Positions 43,869-53,400 of a stretch of 64,000 nt of DNA are shown here, one piece after another; the stretch's first letter is position 1, and every line of letters starts with the position of its first letter. The stretch is taken from assembly GCA_964057225.1 (NCBI GenBank), contig OZ059898.1, forward strand, positions 4,402,001-4,466,000. Reading direction: 5' to 3'. The position numbers were made by a program, and so were the translations under genes. The notes below the pieces were generated by a model. It was not told the origin of the DNA. It saw nothing but the letters and a program-made list of their open reading frames with translations, and ran no database searches. Source of the stretch: Auanema rhodensis. Its lineage: Eukaryota > Nematoda > Chromadorea > Rhabditida > Rhabditidae.

Positions 43869-44371
43869 AATTTAGAATTTGTTAAATGTGCCTTAATTTT
43901 TAAATCTCACTTCATAATTCAGGATCTTTTATTTTGATTAAATCTGTCTTTCATTAAAAACGATTCCATACATGTGAATGATCTCAATTATTGCCTATAT
44001 GTTTAATAAATTGTTTTGTTTATTTTTATACAGTACTTTTGTTGAAGAAGAAAGCCTTTGCGTTTTGAAGCGTGCTCTACTTATAACTCTGCTGGTCTTC
44101 CATCTCTCCATCATACATACCCTCTTGGTATGACCCATTCCTGCCATATTGATTTTAACAAAGAACAGTTCTAAGTTCAAACGTTTTAAATTTTTTTTGT
44201 TCATGCTGAAACATTAAAAAGACTTCGTTTTCTTAACAAATTGTCGTTCATATAATTATTTAAATACATATTCTTGTAAATTCTCTAAAGGTTTAGTTTT
44301 TATAAGGTATTTAGTATTTTATTATGTTACAGGTTTTGTAAAACGTTGATCTTCATAAGAATTTGACCGCT
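43869..44371. other. Intergenic region, phosphatase to ARPC4
   Basis: Contains AATAAA at 44005-44010 and a small open frame of composition unlike the surrounding sequence (44046-44174; see findings). The last 40 nt are ARPC4 5' UTR after GTTACAG. Confidence 0.5.
44005..44010 (+). terminator. Candidate poly(A) signal AATAAA (PP2C phosphatase)
   Basis: Hexamer 137 nt after the phosphatase stop codon. Assigned by position only. Confidence 0.45.
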
Positions 44372-45152
44372 ATGGTAAGTTTGACTTTTAAAGTTATTTT
44401 GAAAATTTATATTTAAGAGTTCAACGCTTCAACCTTATCTTGATGCTGTCAGAAGTTCCCTTCAGGCTGCTTTGTGCCTAGAACAATTTTCTTCACAGGT
44501 TGTTGAACGACATAATAAACCAGAGGTGAGAGATTAAATAGGAAATTTATGAGTTTTTCAAAACATTTTTAGGTTGAAGTTCGTACTTCCAAAGAACTGC
44601 TTATGACTCCAGTTGTTGTAGCTCGTAATAAGCAGGAACGTGTTTTGATTGAGCCTTCAGTTAATTCAGTTCGGTAAGCATACCGTAATTATTTATTTTA
44701 AATTTTTGTTCAGAATTTCTATTGCTATTAAGAAATCAGATGATATTGAAAATTTTCTTTGTCACAAATTCACTAGATTTATGTGCCAACGTGCAGACAA
44801 CTTTTATGTATTAAGAAGGAAACCAATTGAAGGTTTGTTACATTTTATTCGACGTTTTATATTTTCATTTATATAATCATTTTTTTGAATTTAATTTTTA
44901 ATTGTTTGAAACTCCACTATTTTGGTTTTAGACTACGATATATCCTTCTTGATTACTGCTGCCCATACTGAAACTATGTATAAGCATAAAGTTGTTGATT
45001 TTCTACTTCATTTCATGCAAGAGATTGATAAGGTTAGTTAATTATAAAAACTTTTTAAAACATTTTTTCTGCAGGAAATTAATGATATGAAGTTAGCTTT
45101 GAATGCTAGAGCACGTGTGTCCGCAGAAGAATTCTTGAAACGATTCAATTAA
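44372..45152 (+). CDS. ARPC4: Actin-related protein 2/3 complex subunit 4 (p20-ARC)
   Basis: Core structural subunit of the Arp2/3 complex, which nucleates branched actin filaments in the cytoplasm; it contacts ARPC2. Six exons: 44372-44374, 44418-44525, 44573-44673, 44714-44832, 44932-45032 and 45075-45152. They give 169 residues, one more than the human protein. Nearly every conserved block is present, such as [80 protein letters not shown] and [15 protein letters not shown]. The first coding exon contributes only the ATG: an intron begins immediately after it (ATG followed by GTAAGT), and the frame resumes at SSTLQPYLD. The short 5' UTR starts at an acceptor-like GTTACAG 40 nt upstream. 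Very strongly conserved; no defects. Confidence 0.97.
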
Positions 45153-45657
45153 AGCTCATGAATTTATGACCGACAAAGAATTATAATTGCTCACTTCAAT
45201 CACTTCGATCTATTAAACGGCTCCTTTTCTCGCTGCCTTATAAACATAACTTTAATTGTCCAGATTATCTATCTTCCATACTTTAATTTATTGCATTAGT
45301 TAATTTTCATACTGTAAATCATTCGTTATACACAGCTTTGTTTCTCTTAAAACAACCGTGGTTAACCATCTATATCATGAGATTGTTCTCACATCATATT
45401 TGTATTTTCTTAGGTACGGCTCTTCCCTACTAGAATAGTATGATGACAATTCATGACTTTAATATTATATTTAACAATCACCAAACTACTGTGTGTGTGC
45501 TTTATGGAGTATTGTTTTTTTAATTTTTACAAAATAACTCAGCTGTTTTAATTTATTATACTGGTTACATCTTTTGTTAATTTAATTCTTTATAAGGGTT
45601 TTTCCCTTAAAATCTATTTCATTGTAGTTGTTCTGTTATAATTTTGATTTTCTTTAG
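45153..45657. other. Intergenic region, ARPC4 to EMC7
   Basis: About 500 nt of AT-rich DNA. ATTAAA at 45212-45217 may end ARPC4. It closes with TTTTCTTTAG immediately before the EMC7 ATG. No coding frame seen. Confidence 0.4.
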
Positions 45658-46543
45658 ATGCGTATATTAGCATTTCTGGCAGTATTACTTCAATTGTCTT
45701 TTGCGGAAGAAATTTCTGTTCAGGAAAAAGGAGTGTTTAGTATTGAAGGAAATGTAAGCTACTGTATAATATTTATGTCAATTATAATTTTTAATTTAGG
45801 TTATTTTCCCAGCTAATACTAAAGATCAACTTTGGGCTGCTAATTCACGTGTTATTTTGAATCATGGACAATACCTTGGATTTGTACAAGATGATGGCTC
45901 ATTTGTTGTTAATAATGTTCCTTCAGGAAGCTATGTTGTACAGGTGATTTTATCTATTTTTAATTTCATAAATGACTATTTTTATGTCAGGTTGAAAATG
46001 TAGACTTTGTTTTCGAGCCTATTCGTGTTGATATCACAGCTAAAGGCAAAATGCGTGCTCGTAAATTGAATGCTCTTCAGGTTGGTTCACATTTTTTGTC
46101 AGTAATGACATATGTTTTTATAGCCAAACACTGTTAACCAACTACCATATCCATTAAAATTAACAGCTCGGGAATCAACAAAATATTTCCGTAAAAGAGA
46201 AGAATGGAGAGTCACTGACATGTTGATGAGTCCTATGGTTTTAATGCTAGCACTTCCACTTCTTGTGATGCTTATAATACCAAAGTATGTGTTTTCTTGA
46301 AAACTTATGCGGTTTAAGATATTAGTTTCTTAATCTTATAATTGCCCTCAAATTACTCATTACAAAACCAAACTTGTTTTTAGAATCGCAGCTAATGATC
46401 CAAGTCTTCAAAAGGAAATGGAACAAATGCAAATGCCCCGTATGGACATGCCAGATCTTAGTGAAATGTTAGCAAATTATATTGGTGGTTCTAAACCTCA
46501 AAAGAAAAAGACAGGATCTTCGGGAGCTTCTAAGAAAAAGTAG
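45658..46543 (+). CDS. EMC7: ER membrane protein complex subunit 7
   Basis: Subunit of the ER membrane complex, which inserts tail-anchored and multi-pass membrane proteins. Five exons, 45658-45753, 45800-45943, 45991-46080, 46124-46284 and 46384-46543, give 216 residues. The N-terminal signal peptide is MRILAFLAVLLQLSFAEE. The lumenal beta-sandwich follows, with the family blocks VILNHGQYLGFVQDDGSF and VNNVPSGSYVVQVENVDFVF. A single membrane helix is seen in MVLMLALPLLVMLIIP, then a cytosolic tail with MDMPDLSEML and a basic GSSGASKKK end, as in the animal proteins. The ATG follows TTTCTTTAG with no gap, so any 5' UTR would come from a trans-spliced leader. The 3' end faces the transporter gene on the other strand. 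Confidence 0.95.
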
Positions 46544-46627
46544 CAATACTTTGAAAGAATTCTTATTTAATGTTCATCATATTTGAAAAGTGTTTTATCT
46601 ATGTCGTTTCTATCAGGAGTCTCCGTT

Positions 46628-46633
46628 TTTATT
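46628..46633 (-). terminator. Candidate poly(A) signal on the minus strand (transporter)
   Basis: AATAAA on the minus strand about 130 nt after the transporter stop codon; a second copy lies at 46649-46654. Either would make the 3' UTRs of the transporter and EMC7 overlap. Confidence 0.4.
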
Positions 46634-46705
46634 TAATCCGTATTATATTTTATTCTAGTTTCTCATCATATTTAAGATGATTGCTGACATGAATGCGGGT
46701 AGTTT

Positions 46706-46711
46706 AATAAA
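46706..46711 (+). terminator. Candidate poly(A) signal AATAAA (EMC7)
   Basis: Hexamer about 160 nt after the EMC7 stop and about 50 nt before the stop codon of the convergent transporter. Confidence 0.55.
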
Positions 46712-46762
46712 ATTGAGAACATTAAGTTAGTCAATATTCAAGATTATATAGTTAATATTCTG

Positions 46763-48961
46763 TTATACATCCGGTTTTCCGAATGCCTCTATAATCTGGA
46801 CCATACTGGCATACGTTCCTGTTACAAATCCAAATAAAGCAAAAATCATCAGAGAAATATTTCTTAGCCAGACCCATTTAGTGAGGGCTCCTCTGAAAAA
46901 AACGATTTCATACTAAAATATTATATTCACCATACCTCGAGTAATAACACAATAATTCAATCATGGGAGGGAAGACTAATGTAAGAGAGGTTCCAGCAAG
47001 AGAACCAACTAAAGATATAAAAAGAGCTAGATGAGGGATAAGTTCAGCCATAGCACCTGAAACATTAAATAATTAAAGATATGTTAATCAAAGATGTTTA
47101 CATGTGAATATAACTCCAGCAAATCGTGCTCCGTAGATCAATTTGTCTTGACGTTGCTCTGGGATCTGAATAAATTAATTTAATGTATCATTAATTAAAT
47201 ATAAAACTACCTTTCGTTTAATCCATTTCTCAACACGTTCCATTGGAACATAAAATTGTAATGGATAAGAAACTAATATACATCCAACAAACATAATTTT
47301 AATACATTGATAGAAACTAAAAAAGGATTATTACAATCATTTATTTATAAAAATAAATATATTCTTACTTTGTTTGTGGTAAATTTAATGTTAATGTATC
47401 CATTACAGCATCTCCAAATCGAATATAACCAAAGAAACTGAAAAATTATAATATTTGGTTTCTTTTTGTATTAAAGAATTCATACCCTACAGTACAATAT
47501 AAAAATAAGACAAGTAGACAAGATGTATTCAAAACTCCATTTTTAGTAATAAAATGAATAGGTTCATCCATAAGATTTTCAATAGGAAGAACCTATGTTA
47601 TAAAGATGTTTTATTTTGATTAATGTTATAACTTGCACATACCACAGCTACTCCTTCAAAAGCAAACATTACAGTTCCAAAAAATAGTGGCAAGTTTTTA
47701 ATTTCTCCAATTGCAGGTAATGACCATGATGGACGACTAAAATTTCAAAAATTTTAATTTTACCTAAATGTTTGAACGAACTCAAGTAGGAAAAGTTGTT
47801 GAAGTACTATAACTACAGCAATCAAATAAATAAAATTAGCAACAGCAGCTAATGGAGCCAAAGCCTTAATTATAAGAAAAATCAAAGTTTTTCATTTAGA
47901 AATATTCAATTTTTACTTTAAGCTCACGTATAGTACATAAAGCCAATATAGGTATTAATAGTAATGCAATCCAGCCTGATTGTGAAATATGAATAGATGA
48001 TGTTTGATCGAAGAACTTAAAATTATCTATGAAAATTGAAAATAAGTATGTAATTCAAACTTGTTTAAGGTTATCAGCCATGAAAACAAAATAAACACAA
48101 CAAAATCCAAACTGAGCTACGAACATATTCGTATTAACAACTTGTCTATATATTTCATTAATTTATTTTTTAAAATTAACCCTCACTTCCAAAAGTAGCC
48201 ATAATCTCTAATCCATGATGGTCCAATTTCTACAGCTGAACGCATAACATTGGCATAATCCAGACGCTGCTGAGATTTTCTGAAGCAAATTTTTTTTCAA
48301 AATTTCTTTCTTCTTTTTCTTTTAGTTTTTAAATAAAATAAAATTAGGCATACAAATAAGCAATATAATGCTGAGAGTAGACAAGTTGGCGAGTACAGTA
48401 TATACATATTGAGCAAATAGCAACTAAAAGAACCAATCCAAGCTAGAATAGAAATTATTTTATCTTTTCGTTTTTATAATATATATATGTTTTTTTATTA
48501 TTATATTATATTATTATATAATATAAAATCTTACCCATAAGCCCGCATGTTTGAAAGCTAAAGGCAGAGACAACATTCCAGTTCCCATCATAACCTAAAT
48601 AATGAATTTCCTTATTTGGTTTCGTAAAAAGAAATTTTTTTGAAAGATTTAATGTTTATTTATTTATTTTTCTCACCTTAATCATATGTATAAGGGCTTG
48701 ATCTGCTGTTATAGAACTACTTTCACGGATTCGAGGAGCAAATAATTCATTCATTGGTGGTGATCTGTTACACGAGCCATACGGAGTTATTAAATTAAAA
48801 GTATTTTAAAGAAAATTTTAAAATTTTGAATAAATTCATTTCATTAAAATTCTTTTTTAAAAAAAGTTGTTCTTTTTTTTGCTTTTTAAAATGTTTTACC
48901 TGCTTCCCGCAATAGGTAATAATTCATTTCCAGCCATTGTACTGAACGACGATACAGACAT
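46763..48961 (-). CDS. Proton-coupled amino acid transporter, SLC36/AAAP family
   Basis: Multi-pass membrane transporter of the amino acid/auxin permease superfamily; SLC36 members export small neutral amino acids with protons from lysosomes or across the plasma membrane. About 15 short exons on the minus strand. After an N-terminal tail with [18 protein letters not shown], the first membrane helix has the family signature [19 protein letters not shown]. Further helices include [101 protein letters not shown] and [14 protein letters not shown]. The last exon ends in [20 protein letters not shown]. The start chosen is the first ATG (48959-48961), 12 nt after an acceptor-like AAATTAG; an internal ATG eight codons on is also possible. 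About 430 residues, normal for the family. The exact substrate cannot be told. Its 5' end lies 1.07 kb from the divergent ETS-like gene. Confidence 0.9.
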
Positions 48962-50031
48962 CAGCTTATTACCCTAATTTTTATAAATAAATAAATTTTA
49001 TATATCTATCTATCTATGTATATATCTATATTTATTGAAAATATTATTGATATAACCGTCGTTGATAAGAATAAAAAAATTTTATCTCAAAAAATATTAA
49101 ACGAATGTTATAATCAAAAAAAGAGAAGTTACTGAAATGAATTTGAAAAAAAAAGTAAAAAAACGAAAATGTCAGATAACAGATTGAAAAAGCTATGTTA
49201 CAATCATGTTAACAAGAAAAAGCCGTAGCTTGAGGAGAATTTTGATAAGAAATGCTAATCAATACTGATAATACTATATCTATCTAAAAATTGAAGTAGC
49301 ACAGAGAGTTGCTTCCTATGATCTCTTATATCAACGTTCGATCTATATAAAGAATTTTAAGATATTAATATTTGAAAGGGAAATTATATTATTAAGAATA
49401 TCATCTTCTATGCTTTAATGTATAGTTCAATATATATATTTATAGTTTGAACAAGTTCAAATATGAGAAATATATATTAATGATTTACAATACAAATTAT
49501 TAAAAAAAATGAATGGCGCGTAGATATTTTTATAAAAATTCTATAATTCGAATCTCCCGGCTATTTTTACTACGAACTACAACTTTTTGCTAGAAATAAT
49601 AATCAGTTGTCATCATATATCCATATATAGTTAACATCTATTACAAGTTATTTCATTAAGATTAAGAGTTTACTTTTCTTTTTCTCATAATTTATAATAA
49701 TAATCATATATATTTTATGTTCAATTATGTGACAACTTGGTGTGAACATAATAAAACATCTGGCTCTCATAGTTTGTTCATAATCAATCAGCGTTATGTC
49801 TTTGATGTTGTTTAGTGTTAATTATCTATATAACCGTAGGTATGTTCATATAGAGTTCACAAAGCTTATATGGTAACAGATGTACAATCTGAAAAGTATA
49901 TAAAGGATTATTAACATGATGCATGAATCTGTATATTTCACATGAAATGATTGTCTTATACATGTTTTGTAGTTTTTTTTCGTTTTCTTCTTCTTCTTCT
50001 TCTAATGAAATTTTGTTTTTCTTTGTAGACC
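48962..50031. other. Divergent intergenic region
   Basis: 1.07 kb of AT-rich DNA between the transporter and the ETS-like gene, presumably holding promoters for both. No open frame of credible composition. A short TTC repeat (near 49987-50001) precedes the TTTGTAG acceptor of the right-hand gene. Confidence 0.45.
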
Positions 50032-51863
50032 ATGCCTTCAATGTACGTAGTTGTGGACTCTCTTTCAACTCAACAAAGGGAATATCTATCAGGATTATTT
50101 GTATGTTATAAACATTATATTTTAAATTTTTTCTAAATATTTAGCAATATTATAATAAGGATCCTTATGCGATTGTAAATGATTTGAATATATTTTGTAA
50201 TAATAATCAAGAATATCGTACATCTAACGGATTACCACCATCTTCCCCACCACCACAACAGCAGCAGCAGCAGCAAGATGCTCTGGCGCCATTAGAAACT
50301 GTTAGGGCTACTAATGCTGGTACTTCGTCCGGTTTATCTTGTGGAAATTATGCAGAAGGTTTGTTCAAAGAGTTTATATATATATGAGAATTTGTGTTTT
50401 TAGGATATTTCTCTAATAATTATTCAAATTGTTTATCTAATAATTATCTTGAAAACTCACCATATGCTTATGGAGCAAATGATATGAGTAACTTATACTA
50501 TGGATTCAATAATATGCCAAATAATCAAATTTATAATTCAACAATGGCTGTATCTCCTACTTCAAATTACAATGCTAGTGAACAGTATAGTCCAAATATG
50601 CCATATACTACTACTACTACTGCTGGAAACATGAGCAGACATTCTGATGAAGGTTTCTTCTCTGAGTCATCATTTGCTTCTTGCTCAACAACACCTAATA
50701 CGAATTCTTCGTGTAACAGTTCTCCAAGTGATTGTTTTACTCCAGGTTAGTTATTGTCTATTTGTTCGTCTTTCAATATGTTATGTTTTCAGATAATGTT
50801 TGTTCTGAAGAGAAGACAAAGAAATCTTCTGCTGGTAGCAAGTGTGGGTTATCTAGTAAAGAAGATACCTCTGTAACTATTTTATTTTTTCAGTCGTTCT
50901 ATGGGCGGTACTGTGTGATGCCTTTATGAATCCACAATATTCTGGTTCTATTCGCATATATGGGCAGAACTTGGAAAAGATTTCTTTTGTAATCGATGAC
51001 ATGAACCAACTCACTAACATTCTATCAAATTATACAGCTTCGGTATATTTCTCTTAATATTTTAATATAAATAATAATTTTTTTCAGTCTAAACTAAAAG
51101 GACGTATTAGTACATATTTATGGAATGCTGTTCAAAGAGGTTTACTCAAGAAGATCAAGAGAAATAAAAATGTAGCATATGTCCTAACTGAAAGTGCTAT
51201 TGAATGCTTATCACATTTTCTTGAAAAGAAAAATCTTTCACTTGATGATTTCTTCTCTAAAGTAACTTCTTCATCCCAATTACAACATGGTATGTAATTC
51301 TAAAGAAAATATTATATTATAATTATTTTCATTCAAGATATCATGGAAGAAGATGAGGATGAGGATGATGATCAAACAACACGTAAACGTGGAAAGGCTG
51401 GCCTTATCTGGAATATTATAATCGACTGTCTTCTTGATCCTCTTAACCATACTATAGGCTTTTATGGTGGAGAGGGCAACAAATTTGGCTTCTGTATTCG
51501 TAGTGTTGAAGCCTTGTCTGATCAACTGTTTGGATGTCGTGGTTTAACTAGAGTGAGTACTGTAGTTAAATATAATATAATAATATTATAATTTAAGGGA
51601 GAAAAAACCAGAAAGTTACGTATTCTTTTATGGAATGGTACAAACATTCAAAAATATATTGAACGTGTGAATGGTTTGTTTTTGATTAATTGAAATACAA
51701 AATATTTTTATCTTTCTTTGTTTTAGGATCTCTTTCAAATTATCATTTTACTACTCGATCGTTCAAAGTTTTATCTAAAATTTTGACAGCAAGAGATTTG
51801 AAAGTTGAAGATCTGAGGAAAATGTGTCTGGAAAGTTGTTCCAGACATCAACTAATGTACTAA
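50032..51863 (+). CDS. Tandem divergent ETS-like winged-helix protein
   Basis: Nine exons in phase encode about 488 residues: 50032-50100, 50145-50358, 50404-50745, 50793-50855, 50894-51042, 51088-51289, 51338-51552, 51598-51673 and 51727-51863. Residues 1-230 are low complexity (Asn, Ser, Tyr, Thr, a PPPQQQQQQQ run), like an activation region. Residues ~231-313 start VLWAVLCDAFMNP and end in GLLKKIKRNKNVAYVL, matching the ETS order: helix 1 with LW and NP, a strand with IxxxG, then a basic turn and YxF-like strand. An acidic/basic linker (DEDEDDDQTTRKRGK) leads to a second copy, ~367-450, starting LIWNIIIDCLLDP and ending NYHF. The recognition-helix arginines of ETS (R-x-x-R-Y-Y) are missing in both, each with LWN at the RYY position. 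Likely a nuclear regulator, by inference. The start follows CTTTGTAG by three bases. Intron 4 is only 38 nt. Confidence 0.72.
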
Positions 51864-53400
51864 CGTTTTAAAAATTCTAATAATTTTTTCTCTTTAACAA
51901 ACTGACTAAGTCTCGTCTTTACTAACTATTCCAACTTTTTATTAAGTTGAATAAGTTAGAAGATTGTTTTTTACCCGGTTATTTGTTTTGACATGGATGA
52001 GATTCCTATATTTTTGATTCAATTCGCTATAATAATAATAATTTTTAAGAAAAAATGACAATTTTGTTATTTTTTTAAACGTTTTATTGACTTTATCGTG
52101 TTCAGCTGTTATTGTTGTCTGATATTTACATGTTTTCTAAACATTCAACTTCAGAATGATTTAGTTTATCATCTTTCAACTTGTATCATCTTTTCCTTAC
52201 CAGAACTAACTCTCGGATCTCTTATTCTGGTCATTCACATTTATAATTTCTTACTTAGTGTATATATGAAAAAATAAGCTTAATATCTAAACACTGAATA
52301 AATTGAAAATTTGGCAAAAAATGTTTTTTTTTTTTAATTTTTTAGGATACAATACCATATATATATATCCATATTAATATATAATTCAAATAATTTATAA
52401 CAAATTTAAAATGAAATAGCTTATTAGGTGAAATATTCTTTCAAGATACAAGAAATATTTTTAAAGCTATGTTTAACAGTATGTTTTAGCCTTTATATAT
52501 ATAAAAGGTGGGCTACAGTATAATTCTTAAAAAAAACTTGTAAAAGTATGATTCAAAAACATAATCGTAAGAGGTTAGATGCTTGTCTGAATCACAAAAA
52601 AAAGAACAAGACAAGCCAGACAAAGAGCAATAGGGAGGCGAAATAGGCCAGGAATCAGAGAACGTTTTGAGATGTCTTGGCAGTTAGGCTTGTTTTCATT
52701 TATATTTCTCCTTGTTTGTATCTTTTATATTTATGAGCAATTTCAAAATATTTTTGTGAAACAGGATTAAAAACACGAAGAGCATACAGCTAATGCTATA
52801 ACTTGTATGTTACAACATTTGTTTTGATATTAATTTTTGTAATAATCGGAGGATAAAGCGATATAATCTTTTGGAAAGTTGGTGAATTTTTAACTCTCGA
52901 AACGACATATAATTTAAACATTTATTTTTATTATATTATTTATAATTTATATTTTAATTGAAAGTTATAACTATATAAAAGGTTTTTTTTAAACTTTTAC
53001 ATTTCATATAGCATAAGATGGGTGGAGTCTTATGAGATGTGATGTCCAATAGGGTTGCACCTATGACAGTAACCAATGAATTGATTTAACCTTAAGTTTT
53101 GTATATATTATCATACACATTACATATTTAAATGATTTTTATTAATCTTTTTAATTATTTTTTAATTATTTTAATATATTTCATGAATAATTATACGTTA
53201 ATAACAATTTATATATCTAAAACTTGATAAGTTATCAACGTTTATAAATAATCTTTGTAGGTTTTATAACTATTTTGTAACAAAACTGTCTATATATGTA
53301 AGTATTATATGTTTTCATTCGGAGAAATCATTTAAAACAATTAAAATCAAAATCAATTATCATTTGAATTCTTTGCAAAATTGAAACTGTTTACTTTTAT
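51864..53400. other. 3' flank of the ETS-like gene, AT-rich
   Basis: AT-rich, without a supported gene. AATAAA at 52297-52302 is a possible end of the ETS-like transcript. Confidence 0.45.
52297..52302 (+). terminator. Candidate poly(A) signal AATAAA (ETS-like gene)
   Basis: First canonical hexamer after the stop codon, 434 nt downstream; position only. Confidence 0.35.

Noticed and set aside
43995-44204. Minus-strand 69-codon frame antisense to the small frame at 44046-44174
   Set aside because: Starts in AT-rich low-complexity sequence, Lys/Arg-rich without motif; the plus-strand reading is the more protein-like of the two.
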